Shown here: positions 37,304 to 46,886 of the stretch, piece by piece | How positions within the stretch are numbered: position 1 is the stretch's first letter | Layout of the letters: each line of letters begins with the position of its first letter | NCBI RefSeq assembly: GCF_026810225.1 | Contig: NZ_CP113865.1 | Span: 2,128,001-2,192,000, forward strand | Direction: 5' to 3' | DNA length: 64,000 bases | Source: Caldicellulosiruptor morganii | GTDB taxonomy: Bacteria; Bacillota; Thermoanaerobacteria; Caldicellulosiruptorales; Caldicellulosiruptoraceae | Program-made: the position numbers and the translations under genes | Notes under the pieces: model-generated | Databases searched by the model: none | What the model saw: only the letters and a program-made list of their open reading frames with translations | Told to the model about the DNA's origin: nothing

Positions 37304-39180
37304 ATTTCCCCTTTCTCCTCCATAACAGTAATTAGAGGTTGTTCAAATTCTTCAATAAGAGCTTTTAAATAAGTTTTAATTTCCTCCGAATTTAATACTT
37401 CAATTTTATCTTTAAGGAAAAACAAATTGCTCAATATGTCTTCCTTTTGGCTTAAAACATTGTGATTTACTTTTTCAATCCATATCTTATCATTCTTAGT
37501 AGCCACACAATTTTCCTTATCAATCAAAAGCTCTTCATATAACTTCTCCCCTGGGCGAAGCCCAGTGATTTCAATTTTAATATCTTTATCCGGTTCATAG
37601 CCATAAATTCTTATCAAATCTCTTGCTAAGTCAATTATCCTAACAGGTTCTCCCATATCCAGTACAAAAACCTCGCCACCTTTTGCAAAAGCTGCAGCTT
37701 GCAGTACAAGCTGCACAGCTTCATTAATGGTCATAAAATACCTTCTTACTTCTTCATGAGTAACTGTAACAGGACCACCTTTTTCTATTTGCTTTATAAA
37801 TAAAGGCACAACACTGCCATTGCTTCCCAATACATTGCCAAATCTGACAATTGAAAATTCAGTTTTGCTCTTTGCATTAAAAGCCTGAACAAGCAGTTCA
37901 CAAATTCTTTTTGTCATGCCCATTACACTTGTAGGATTTACTGCTTTGTCTGTTGAAATCATAATAAACTTCTGCACATTGTATTTTTCTGATACTTCTA
38001 TCAAATTGAGTGTTCCAAATATATTGTTTTTAACTGCTTCTTGAGGATTCTCTTCCATAAGTGGAACATGTTTATGTGCAGCAGCGTGAAAAACAACCTC
38101 TGGTCTATATTTGTTAAATATGCTTTCCAATCTACTGACATCCCTTATGCTTCCAATTAGAAACCTGCATTTAGAAATATATGGGGTACTTCTCAGTTCT
38201 TGCTGTAACTCATACAATGTATTTTCGTATATATCCAAACATACAACCTCAGCCGGTTCAAACCTTAAAACCTGCCGAACAATTTCTGAACCAATAGAAC
38301 CCCCCGCTCCTGTTACAATCACTCTCTTATTCACTAAAAATTCAGTTACATCTTCTAAATCAATCTTTATTTGCTCTCTCTTTAGTAAGTCCTCTAAATT
38401 TATCTTTCTTATGTTTCTTGCATTTAACACCTGTGGATTCCGCAATATCTCATATATTCCCGGAATAGTTCTAAGCTCTACTTTTGCTTGATTGCAAAGT
38501 TCCAAAACATGTCTCAGTAAATTAGAAGGTGCTGAAGGAATAGCATAAATTATCAGATCAACACTCTTTTCTTCAACAGCATATGGCAAATCTTCTATAT
38601 TACCCAGAACAACTACACCGTTTATGTATCTTCTATGCTTGCTTTTATCGTCATCAAGAAAAGCAACCGGTTTTATCCCCATTTCAGGATGTTTTTTTAT
38701 TTCATCCAAAATTAACTGCCCTGCTGATCCCGCTCCAACAATTATTGCTCTCCTCTGTTTCTGACTTTTTACACCTTTTGTTATGCCAATTTTTCGATTT
38801 GCATACATGTACACAATTCTAATCCCTGATAAAAAGATTGACGTTAACACAAATGTAAGAATTGATATACTACGGGGAATACTCATCTGGAAAATATAAC
38901 ATATAAAAGTTGCAAAACTGCAACCAATCAAGATTGAAAACAGCAACTTTATAAGTTCATCAGCTGTTGCGTATTTCCATATTATGTGATATCCCTTAAA
39001 TAGCCAAATCGAAACGGTAATTGATATCACAAAAAACAATGTGGTAATTAAAATATTTCTGTAATATGTATAATCGATTTTAAAATCAAATCTAATCAAA
39101 TATGAAGAAAAATACGAAAAGGCAATTAAAATAGCATCAAATAGCACAAGAGCACTGGTCTTTTTATTAAAGTAAAACAT
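37300..39180 (-). CDS. UDP-GlcNAc 4,6-dehydratase, PglF/CapD family (membrane)
   Basis: 626 residues, the usual size. Four N-terminal membrane helices (to about residue 130) are followed by an inactive nucleotide-binding domain (RRAIIVGAGSAGQLILDEIK) and a second Rossmann domain (VIVTGAGGSIGSEIVRQVLR, about 288-307). The active-site region MISTDKAVNPTSVMGMTKR has methionine in place of the SDR tyrosine, which is typical for this family. It makes UDP-4-keto-6-deoxy sugar, the first step to bacillosamine or related sugars. It heads a coupled set with PglC-, PglD- and PglE-like genes. Confidence 0.92.
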   Translation of the reverse strand: MFYFNKKTSALVLFDAILIAFSYFSSYLIRFDFKIDYTYYRNILITTLFFVISITVSIWLFKGYHIIWKYATADELIKLLFSILIGCSFATFICYIFQMSIPRSISILTFVLTSIFLSGIRIVYMYANRKIGITKGVKSQKQRRAIIVGAGSAGQLILDEIKKHPEMGIKPVAFLDDDKSKHRRYINGVVVLGNIEDLPYAVEEKSVDLIIYAIPSAPSNLLRHVLELCNQAKVELRTIPGIYEILRNPQVLNARNIRKINLEDLLKREQIKIDLEDVTEFLVNKRVIVTGAGGSIGSEIVRQVLRFEPAEVVCLDIYENTLYELQQELRSTPYISKCRFLIGSIRDVSRLESIFNKYRPEVVFHAAAHKHVPLMEENPQEAVKNNIFGTLNLIEVSEKYNVQKFIMISTDKAVNPTSVMGMTKRICELLVQAFNAKSKTEFSIVRFGNVLGSNGSVVPLFIKQIEKGGPVTVTHEEVRRYFMTINEAVQLVLQAAAFAKGGEVFVLDMGEPVRIIDLARDLIRIYGYEPDKDIKIEITGLRPGEKLYEELLIDKENCVATKNDKIWIEKVNHNVLSQKEDILSNLFFLKDKIEVLNSEEIKTYLKALIEEFEQPLITVMEEKGEI

Positions 39181-39347
39181 TACTCAATACACCTTCTCTG
39201 TTTTTTTATAGCAGAATCTCAGTACTTACTATACAATTTTTATATATATACCAAGTCTAATTTTTAGTATTTTACAATAATCTTATTATATCCATCCCAA
39301 TTTTAAACCTCCAAAATTACCCACCCAATAGAAATATTAATTTCAGT

Positions 39348-41807
39348 TTACTTAAACATAGCACGAAGTAAAACTGTCACAACCTCCGCCCTTGTTGCAT
39401 TTGCCTTTGGCACAAAAGCATTTTGTCCTCTTCCTTCCATAATGCCATTTTTAACAGCTATCTCAACATACTCTTTTGCCCAGTTAGCTATTTCATTTTT
39501 ATCTCTGAAATCATGTTTATCGCTGTCAGAAACAAGTTTTTTCCCCGTTTTTAAAAGAGAAATTGATATAACTTTGGCAATCTCTTCTCTTGTAACTGGT
39601 TCATTTGGTGCAAACCTCTTTTCACTTTTCCCATTTATTATCCCTAAATTATAAAGTGTAGTAACATAGGGATAGAACCAGTCTGTTTGTTGTACATCCT
39701 CAAATTTTGCAGTGTTCTGAGATATTATATCAAATTGAAAAGCCTTTACAACCATTTTGGCAAATTCTGCCCTTGTCACCAATTTGTTTGGTCGGAAGGT
39801 TTTGTCCGGATAACCCTCACATATTCCTTTGGCACAAGCTGCCTGAATGCTTTCATAAAACCACGCCTTCAAATCCAAATCTGAGTAAGTTTTTCTAAAA
39901 ACAGTCGCATAATATGCACCATTAAAAGCTTTTTCAATAAACAAACTGCTTATTGTTGATATATATATGCTCGGAACAATTTCATTTTGGTTCTCAGATA
40001 TTCTATAAACAGCAACAGACAAATTATCTGATGCTTTATCAGAAATTTTAAGTATTAACGTTACAGGTTTATTCAAAGTCTTGTGCTGACTATCACCTGT
40101 AGTTATACTTACATAAATCGCTGGAGATAAAGCATCAGAAACCTGCTTTTGAGCTATATTTATTGCCAATTGTTTAGAAGGTAAATCTGTAACCGAAAAA
40201 ATAATTGTGGCATCTTGAGTAGCCAACAATATGTTTTTAATTTTATTTTCGTTTTTTATTTTTTCTATTGCTTCTTTTTCAAAGATGACAACAGCATTTT
40301 TGTTTTTAGTTGTAACATTTAGAGAAAGAACATAATTAACGTTATTTAGAACTTTTCTTAAAACTTGATTTGAAATAGACTGCATAGCCAGAGCAATTCT
40401 CTCTGTTTTTGAAATCACTACAGGTATATCATTTTCATCAATCTTAAATATTACATTCGCCGACTCTTCTGTCTTTTTTGGCACTAATGCAACTGCCTCA
40501 TAAGCCTTAACAAACAACCCCGTTATTTCAAACTTCAGTTCTTCGAGCAGGTGCTGTTTCTCCACATTTGAAATTGATTGTTTCTGGATATTTAAAGCAA
40601 CCTGATCTGCAGCCTTTATTAGACTTTTCATAATAGAATCTTTATCAGACTCATTTAAAACCTTATGCAAAACTAAAGCTACCTTTTTCGTAACATTTTC
40701 AAAGATCAATACTTCTTTATTTATATCTCTTTCAGATGCTAAAACCGAAGGCAAAACATTAAGAATTTCAGGTATTTGACCAAACTTTTCTTGATTAATT
40801 ATTTGTTCAAGGCGTTCTGTAAAATCTGCTATCGTTGCAAAACTGGGTTGTTGGACGTTTTGAGGATTCTGAGTTTGTCGGGAATCTTGGACCGGCAAAG
40901 TACCATCCGGTATCCCTGCACTACTGCTGTTTGTGCCATTTTCGGAGGATATTGGCTGTATCTGCTGTGCACTTTGATTAGGCTGAACCTGCTGAAGTGC
41001 CCCATCAGTTTTGCTATTTTTTTCATCTATACTGCTCGCATTTGAGTTGGTGCTTGTAGAAGGAACCACAAGCAAAAAACCATACGCTTCCAATAAGGCT
41101 CTTGCCCCTTTTTTTTCATCCAGTGTTCTAGATGCATTAATGTTTGTGACAAATGTTACAAAAGCAGCAGTTATTAAATCTTTAATTTTTTGTGAGTCAA
41201 TAGAACCCCCCAGAACTGTACTTGCAATACCAATTAAATTATCCAAACCTGTCTGATTAATATAAAAAGTAAATGTCGATTCATCAAGCTTTGTCGTTTT
41301 TAACTGGTTACTTGCTCTCATCAAACTTATTAACATATTCATTTTGCTCAGCTGTGATTCAGCCTGTTTAATATCACCAACCAACGCCACATATTTATTT
41401 GCAAAATCAATGGCTGCATTATCTAATATCTTACTGTCATTTGATGTCACAAGATTTACAAGCCAAAATTGATTTGAACCATCCTGATAATTGAACACCC
41501 ACTCAAACAAATAACTTAGCGCCTTTGTATTTAATCCTAAACTAGAAAGCTGACTAAACAAATCTGTAAGAAGCACCTTACCACTACCATTAATAAATTT
41601 ACCAATCTGTTCAGCTGTTTGTGAAGGTGAATCTGTTTTTTTAGCATAATCCACCATGTACTGCAAAAGATTTTTAGCAGCATCAATACAACCTTGATTT
41701 GCTATTTGGGAACTTGAATCCCCGAAAGCAATTATATTGCATAACATAACTGCTATAGCTATTTGTAAACTAATTATTTTTTTTATTGATTTTTTAAAAC
41801 CATGCAT
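39348..41807 (-). CDS. SLH-domain surface protein 1
   Basis: 819 residues with a signal peptide (IAIAVMLCNIIAFGDSSS). A helical N-terminal region (to about 255) is followed by a Gln/Ser-rich linker (about 255-315), a middle domain, and three C-terminal SLH domains (near 640-690, 703-758 and 766-819). Each SLH domain has its WFY or WAK and TRAE/TREE motifs. It would bind the pyruvylated cell-wall polysaccharide. It is a paralogue of the protein at 55457. The ribosome site GAGGAGG lies over the stop of the phosphatase gene, so it is coupled to the kinase/phosphatase unit. A short stem (41812-41824) partly covers that site. Confidence 0.9.
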   Translation of the reverse strand: MHGFKKSIKKIISLQIAIAVMLCNIIAFGDSSSQIANQGCIDAAKNLLQYMVDYAKKTDSPSQTAEQIGKFINGSGKVLLTDLFSQLSSLGLNTKALSYLFEWVFNYQDGSNQFWLVNLVTSNDSKILDNAAIDFANKYVALVGDIKQAESQLSKMNMLISLMRASNQLKTTKLDESTFTFYINQTGLDNLIGIASTVLGGSIDSQKIKDLITAAFVTFVTNINASRTLDEKKGARALLEAYGFLLVVPSTSTNSNASSIDEKNSKTDGALQQVQPNQSAQQIQPISSENGTNSSSAGIPDGTLPVQDSRQTQNPQNVQQPSFATIADFTERLEQIINQEKFGQIPEILNVLPSVLASERDINKEVLIFENVTKKVALVLHKVLNESDKDSIMKSLIKAADQVALNIQKQSISNVEKQHLLEELKFEITGLFVKAYEAVALVPKKTEESANVIFKIDENDIPVVISKTERIALAMQSISNQVLRKVLNNVNYVLSLNVTTKNKNAVVIFEKEAIEKIKNENKIKNILLATQDATIIFSVTDLPSKQLAINIAQKQVSDALSPAIYVSITTGDSQHKTLNKPVTLILKISDKASDNLSVAVYRISENQNEIVPSIYISTISSLFIEKAFNGAYYATVFRKTYSDLDLKAWFYESIQAACAKGICEGYPDKTFRPNKLVTRAEFAKMVVKAFQFDIISQNTAKFEDVQQTDWFYPYVTTLYNLGIINGKSEKRFAPNEPVTREEIAKVISISLLKTGKKLVSDSDKHDFRDKNEIANWAKEYVEIAVKNGIMEGRGQNAFVPKANATRAEVVTVLLRAMFK

Positions 41808-41817
41808 AACAGAGGTT

Positions 41818-42573
41818 TTACCTCCTCAAAGTTTTTTTAAATATCATTTTAATGAAATTGTCTTTCTTGAAAGCGACAGATTTTACTGTGGTTATATCCC
41901 CAATTACCGCCTGCTGGTTTTGCAACAAAAGAACATCAACCTGCTCTTTAGAACCATATTTGCCAATCAAATATCTTTTTGCATCACTAACATAAAATCT
42001 TCTTTTTTGGCTATCATGTGCATCAGAAGCTAAAAAATGACATAAACCCTTTTCCATCAGTTGGATAGCAAACTTCTGGACTTCTCTTCCAAATATCCCG
42101 AGAATACTTCCGCATGTAATTTGAAAATAAATACCCATTTCGCTGAGCTTATAAAGCTTCTCCATGTCTTTTATAGCAAAAGATCTTTCAGGGTGAGCAA
42201 CAATAACCTCATACCCGGCAACTCTAAGCTCATAAATTTGATTAAATATATAGTCACCAAGAAAACCATGTTTAATTTCTATCAATACATATTCAGAACC
42301 GGCCAATGTAGTAAGCTTTCCCTTCTCCAAGAGTGCATCATGAATACTATATTCACAGCCTTTGTGAAGAATAATCCCTTTATTGCTGGCAATTTTTTTT
42401 ATTTCTTCAAACCTGCTTTCATATAAATTTTTTAGCCTCGCTGAGTAATGAGGTGTTACTATAATCTCTTTTATCCCTTCTTCTTGAGCAAGTTCAAGCA
42501 TTTTCTCTGCTTCATCTATTGTTTGTGGACCATCATCCACGTTCACCATCAGATGGCAGTGTATATCTATCAT
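41818..42573 (-). CDS. PHP-type protein-tyrosine phosphatase (CpsB/YwqE family)
   Basis: 251 residues with PHP metal-binding motifs: MIDIHCHLMVNVDDGPQT (H-x-H and DDGP), VTPHYS, VIVAHPERSF and ASDAHD. This family dephosphorylates the tyrosine tail of the partner kinase and so tunes polysaccharide length and output. Its start (AGGAG upstream) lies 41 bases inside the kinase gene, just before the kinase stop, so the two are translationally tied. Confidence 0.92.
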   Translation of the reverse strand: MIDIHCHLMVNVDDGPQTIDEAEKMLELAQEEGIKEIIVTPHYSARLKNLYESRFEEIKKIASNKGIILHKGCEYSIHDALLEKGKLTTLAGSEYVLIEIKHGFLGDYIFNQIYELRVAGYEVIVAHPERSFAIKDMEKLYKLSEMGIYFQITCGSILGIFGREVQKFAIQLMEKGLCHFLASDAHDSQKRRFYVSDAKRYLIGKYGSKEQVDVLLLQNQQAVIGDITTVKSVAFKKDNFIKMIFKKTLRR

Positions 42574-43309
42574 TTTTTCTTCTCCTACTGGCTTTTTTCT
42601 TTTTTACTTTTTCATCATTTTCGTCGTAATAATAGTAATAGTAATAATAATAGTAGTAATAATATCCCGAAGCCTTTCTTTTTACTTTGTTTAGAACAAC
42701 TCCTAAAATGTTTGCATTTACCTTCTGAAGGTTTTCCTTTGCCTGCTGAATTGCCTCAATTTGCACCTCTCCTGCAGCTGCAACCAATATTACCCCATCC
42801 ACAATTCTTCCTACTATAGCAGCATCGGTTAAACTACCACACGGCGGTGTATCAATAATTATATAATCATAATTCTGACAGCATGTGTTTATGAAGTTTT
42901 CAAATTTTTTTGAACCAAGCAACTCGGCTGGATTGGGTGGAATTGGACCTGATGTTATAATATCCAATCCCTCTACACCGTTTTTCAAAACAATATCTTC
43001 AAATTTTTTATTTTCGACAAGTAAATTGGTTAAACCCATTTTGTTATTAATACCAAAAACTTTATGTACGCTGGGTCGCCTCAAGTCAGCATCTATTATA
43101 AGAACTTTGCTACCAGCTTGTGCCATCACAACCGCCAGGTTTGCAGAAGTAATTGTTTTTCCTTCCGAAGGACCTGTACTGGTAACAACTATGGTTTTTA
43201 TTGGCTTGTCCAAGCTTGAATACTGAATGTTTGTCCTCAGCATCCTATAGCTTTCAGTAATAGGTGACCGAGGTTCGTGCAGGGCAATAACTTCTTTTAC
43301 AACATTCAT
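42533..43309 (-). CDS. Bacterial tyrosine kinase (CpsD/CapB family) with poly-tyrosine tail
   Basis: 258 residues. Walker A GPSEGKT (46-52), Walker A' LIIDADLRRP (70-79) and Walker B IIIDTPP (150-156) define the BY-kinase family. The tail has 13 consecutive tyrosines (216-228), then acidic and strongly basic stretches. Autophosphorylation of tail tyrosines regulates ring assembly with the Wzz-like partner. The partner gene ends four bases upstream and the phosphatase gene overlaps the 3' end. The homopolymeric tail is unusual, since relatives mostly have mixed Tyr/Gly tails. Confidence 0.95.
   Translation of the reverse strand: MNVVKEVIALHEPRSPITESYRMLRTNIQYSSLDKPIKTIVVTSTGPSEGKTITSANLAVVMAQAGSKVLIIDADLRRPSVHKVFGINNKMGLTNLLVENKKFEDIVLKNGVEGLDIITSGPIPPNPAELLGSKKFENFINTCCQNYDYIIIDTPPCGSLTDAAIVGRIVDGVILVAAAGEVQIEAIQQAKENLQKVNANILGVVLNKVKRKASGYYYYYYYYYYYYYDENDEKVKKKKASRRRKNDRYTLPSDGERG
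42626..42664 (-). repeat. Trinucleotide run encoding 13 tyrosines
   Basis: Thirteen successive TAT/TAC codons (eight TAT, five TAC by my reading) at the kinase C-terminus. The mixed third base breaks a pure microsatellite. The tract could still change length in steps of three by slippage or recombination without shifting frame. Confidence 0.9.
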
Positions 43310-43312
43310 CTA

Positions 43313-43996
43313 CTATTTTCCTCCTTCATTCATATCTGTTATAATAGCCAATACAGGAAGCTCCAGGTATTTCTCTACATCATCAGGTGTTTTAATGGTA
43401 TTATCCATGTATTCAACAAAAAATGCTATACCTACTCCACCCATCAAACCTATTACAAAAGCTACCACTGTGTTCAGGAGCTTTTTGGGCTTCTCCGGTT
43501 TTTTGGGGATTACAGCATTATCAACAATTTGCACATTTTCAATTTTCATGATTCTCTGTACCGCCTCTATAAAAACTTCTGCCAGCTTATTTGCAATAGT
43601 TGCGGCCATCTTTGGATCTCTGCTTTCAATACTTATCATAAGTATCCGGGTATCATTTTTAAGCTGCACAGAAACCATGCTGCCAAGCTCTTCAGTTGTC
43701 ATATTTAAATTCAGCTCTTTTATCACTTTTTCTAAAACATTTCGGCTTACAGCTATCTCTCTGTAATCTTTTACAAGTTGCTGACCTAACAGAACATCAC
43801 TGTACAGAGTTTGGATGGTGTCCTTATTTCCGTCACTATTTGTAGATCGCCCCGCAAAGAGTGTAACACTTGCCTTATAAATCGGAGGAAGAACATAAAA
43901 ACTCAATAAAAGTGCAATTAAAGTTGAAATCAAGGTAGTTGAAATTATTAAGGGAAGCCTTTTTCTAATAATTAATACATACTCTTTTATTTCCAT
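43313..43996 (-). CDS. Wzz/CapA-type chain-length protein and kinase activator
   Basis: 227 residues with two membrane helices, near 18-38 and about 175-195, flanking an outside helical domain. The Wzz opening is EIKEYVLIIRKRLPLIISTT, and a proline-rich PKKPEKPKK precedes the second helix. The short cytoplasmic tail follows the pattern in Firmicutes, where this protein activates a separate tyrosine kinase, encoded immediately downstream. It controls polymer length and export. AGGAGA precedes the ATG. Confidence 0.92.
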   Translation of the reverse strand: MEIKEYVLIIRKRLPLIISTTLISTLIALLLSFYVLPPIYKASVTLFAGRSTNSDGNKDTIQTLYSDVLLGQQLVKDYREIAVSRNVLEKVIKELNLNMTTEELGSMVSVQLKNDTRILMISIESRDPKMAATIANKLAEVFIEAVQRIMKIENVQIVDNAVIPKKPEKPKKLLNTVVAFVIGLMGGVGIAFFVEYMDNTIKTPDDVEKYLELPVLAIITDMNEGGK

Positions 43997-44197
43997 ACCT
44001 GCATCCTCTCCTATTTTTATTGTATTTTTCCTTTGGTTAAATAGACATATTCATGCTTCATGCTAATAGTTTCGCTACATACATAATTATACTATTAAAA
44101 AAGTGCATTTTTCAACAACTTCAGAAAACTTTTTTATCCTTTGTTTTATTATTAAAAATCAAATGGTTAAAAATAGAATAAATCAGATGTGAGTAAC

Positions 44198-45487
44198 TCA
44201 CTGATAATTTTGTCTGGTTTTTAAATTAAAAAATTCGCTTTTAATGTCAATACCATCTTCGGATGTCTTTTTCAATATATATGTTAGTAAATACATTAAT
44301 ATTGTTAATAACTGTAAATTAAAGCTGATTGTTGTCAGGTTTGCTTCTGTCAAACCCCGAACAGAAAAATAAGTAAAATACAATAACGCCATCAATGTTT
44401 CAATTTCGTACTTTTCTCTGAAATAAAATATACAGGTTAACAGTTTTTTAATGTATGTTATAAAAACAAATAAATATAAACTCAAACCAATAGCTCCAAA
44501 ATTAAATATAACATTTAAAAAATCATTATGAGCGCTTCCAATTCTCACCGCTGCTACCTGTGGTCCAACTTCTCTGAAAGCCAAAAATCCATATCCCATA
44601 AGTAATCTTTCCTTTATCATATAAAGTGTATATTGCCAGATTATTGTCCTACCCGTTAACGTAGAAATTAATCTTTGATTTTCAATATAATCAGTTATAT
44701 AATCACCAATAAAATACCTGTACACAATGTAAAAAACCCCAGTGAAAAATAAAATGAGAAATAACTTTGTTTTAAAGGTAAGTCTGCTGAATAAAATAAG
44801 CACCAACATTGTTACCGTAAAAGCTATAATTGCAGTCTTACTGATGGTCAAAAACAAGCAAACCATTAAAAAACTCAGCACAACTACATCTACTACTCTA
44901 AACCCTTTGTAACGGTATCTATACTCATACATGCAAACTACACTACCAATTAAAGACATCGATAGTAAATTCCCCAGAACATTGGGATGCAAAAATTCAT
45001 CATTGCCAAGCCTGCCCACACTGTTGAACCCATTGAAGAGAGCAATTATAGCCAGTATTACGCCACCCACAATTATGCCCTTCAGAGTATGCTCTAAAAC
45101 TTTTTCTATCTCAAAGGTTTTTAAAAAAAATAAAATTGTAAAAACATCCGCCATGGAAGTTAGCCAGTATACAAATGCTGAAAAAAAGTTTGCTGCTGTC
45201 CATAAAATAGATAGAAACATCCATCCCAAAAATAAAATTAAAACAAACGGTATATTACTCAGTTTCATGTAATTTCTATCCAGTGGTCTTATTCTTGAAA
45301 AATATATGATAACTATGCACAGATATACTATTTTAACCATTAAGATAGTTAATGTGCCTATTTGAGGATCTTTCCTAAAAAAAAGCAGATGTATTGAATG
45401 CAAAAAGTAAAATATTATCCAGTAAAAAGAAATCAAACTATATCCTTTTGATGTATTAACACTTATATTATTCATTTTATAGATCAT
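44198..45487 (-). CDS. Wzy/WaaL-like O-antigen polymerase family protein
   Basis: 429 residues with about 11 membrane helices. The large outside loop holds the conserved GRTIIWQYTLYMIKERLLMG and SAHNDFLNVIFNFGAIGLSL (H-N-x-F/L motif) of the Wzy_C family. It would polymerise or ligate lipid-linked repeats outside the membrane. It lies between the Wzz-type gene and a glycosyltransferase gene. The start is uncertain by a few codons (ATG 45487 or 45475), and no strong ribosome site is seen. Confidence 0.85.
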   Translation of the reverse strand: MIYKMNNISVNTSKGYSLISFYWIIFYFLHSIHLLFFRKDPQIGTLTILMVKIVYLCIVIIYFSRIRPLDRNYMKLSNIPFVLILFLGWMFLSILWTAANFFSAFVYWLTSMADVFTILFFLKTFEIEKVLEHTLKGIIVGGVILAIIALFNGFNSVGRLGNDEFLHPNVLGNLLSMSLIGSVVCMYEYRYRYKGFRVVDVVVLSFLMVCLFLTISKTAIIAFTVTMLVLILFSRLTFKTKLFLILFFTGVFYIVYRYFIGDYITDYIENQRLISTLTGRTIIWQYTLYMIKERLLMGYGFLAFREVGPQVAAVRIGSAHNDFLNVIFNFGAIGLSLYLFVFITYIKKLLTCIFYFREKYEIETLMALLYFTYFSVRGLTEANLTTISFNLQLLTILMYLLTYILKKTSEDGIDIKSEFFNLKTRQNYQ

Positions 45488-45602
45488 ATTTCCATTTCAC
45501 CCAAACTTTCGTAAATTTGTGCAAATTTATACTGTCTGGACATGTAATAGCCCACCGACTTTCAAAAGCTGCCTCAATCCAATCGGGTGGTTTTCGAAAC
45601 AA
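45477..45602 (-). CDS. Possible small ORF or gene remnant
   Basis: The 120 bases between the glycosyltransferase and polymerase genes are open in one frame from TTG 45602 to TAA 45477. They give a 41-residue protein-like sequence rich in Trp, Pro and charged residues (KPPDWIEAAFESRWAITC). It has no clear ribosome site. It could be the leftover 3' end of a lost gene or a true small protein. No family recognised. Confidence 0.3.
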   Translation of the reverse strand: MFRKPPDWIEAAFESRWAITCPDSINLHKFTKVWVKWKYDL

Positions 45603-45609
45603 CCGGCAG

Positions 45610-46800
45610 CTATTCCATTACTCTCGACAATACATTGCCAAAAACTTTAACAGTATTATTTTCAGCAAATTTTTTACATCCCATTTTCAACAATTCGTAT
45701 ATACTTTTTTCTTTCATAATTGTCTCCAGGCAACTTCTCAAACTATTAAAATTACCATAATCAAATGTTAAGCCAATGTTATTAGTCTTTACTCTGTATC
45801 CAATCAATCCGTGAGAAGTAGTGATTACAGGAACCCCTGTAGCGCACGCTCTTACCAAAACACCGCTTGAAAAACCAAACTCTTTTGAATACGGAAGCAA
45901 AATAACATCTGCCACAGCAAAAGAGTATGCTATTTCATCCTCGCTTAAAAACCTATCAATATATATAATCCTTTCCGGATATTTACCTACAATATTTCGC
46001 AATGTATTCTCTTCTATCTGGTTTTCTATTTTCCCGCTAATAAAAACAACAATATTTCTATTTATTTGTAAAATATCCTCCAAATGTAATAAAATAAACG
46101 AAAAACCTTTACGTTTGTTCTGCCTTCCAATCAATGATATTACAAATTTATCATCCCCTATGTTGTATCTTTTTCTGGCACTGGCTCTTAAATTACCTGA
46201 ATAAGGACCCTCCCAGGGATCAGGCAAAATATAAAACCCCTTCTTAACACAAGCAGGTAATTCCCGCACCCGTTCATCAAATACCAATATCTTAAATTTT
46301 CTTGCAATCAGGTACTTTAATAAAGTAATCACGGTAAACTGCTTTATCTTCTCTAATGTGTTAGTGCCGGTGTAAAGAATTCTATATCTTATCCCAAAAT
46401 ACCTAATGCCTTTTTTTCTGAGCAGAAAAAATTCGTGTAACATAACAAAAGGCAAAAAATAATCATCCAAAGCCATAAAAATCACATCAATCTTTGCATT
46501 ATCTTGCATCCTTAGTTTGTTAATTAAATCTCTTAAAGTTTTAAACACTGCTTTCATCTCTTTTATTGTGAGTTTTTTAAGCCAGGCGTTTTTCAAATCT
46601 AAACTTTCAATTGCAACTACGGTGTATTTGGCTTCTGTCCTGGCTGAAAATTCCTTAAAGTGGTCTGTAAAATAATCTTTCCTTGTTATTATATAAATTT
46701 CATCATACATGTTTTTTAAAGAATTTAAGGTGTAAAAGAGTATTTGTAATCTACTGCCTCTAAAAATCGGCTCTAAAAGTATCAGGTATTTCAAAATCAT
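45610..46800 (-). CDS. Glycosyltransferase (GT4-like)
   Basis: 396 residues from ATG 46800, which has AGAGGCGAT upstream. The N-terminal half is unusual, with many charged and aromatic residues. The C-terminal half is a GT4 donor domain: FVISLIGRQNKRKGFSFIL, the VADVILLPYSKEFGFSSGVL acidic loop, and CATGVPVITTSHGLIGYR. It probably adds a sugar of the upper cluster's repeat unit. Confidence 0.8.
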   Translation of the reverse strand: MILKYLILLEPIFRGSRLQILFYTLNSLKNMYDEIYIITRKDYFTDHFKEFSARTEAKYTVVAIESLDLKNAWLKKLTIKEMKAVFKTLRDLINKLRMQDNAKIDVIFMALDDYFLPFVMLHEFFLLRKKGIRYFGIRYRILYTGTNTLEKIKQFTVITLLKYLIARKFKILVFDERVRELPACVKKGFYILPDPWEGPYSGNLRASARKRYNIGDDKFVISLIGRQNKRKGFSFILLHLEDILQINRNIVVFISGKIENQIEENTLRNIVGKYPERIIYIDRFLSEDEIAYSFAVADVILLPYSKEFGFSSGVLVRACATGVPVITTSHGLIGYRVKTNNIGLTFDYGNFNSLRSCLETIMKEKSIYELLKMGCKKFAENNTVKVFGNVLSRVME

Positions 46801-46886
46801 ATCGCCTCTTTTCAAATTGTTTTTTACCTTTTCTTACAAGTTGAAAAAACAACTTTAATTCATTCTTTAAAATATTTGTTCATAAT

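Noticed and set aside
42448-43708. Plus-strand open frames opposite the kinase and Wzz genes
   Set aside because: They are antisense shadows of strongly supported genes and lack motifs and ribosome sites.
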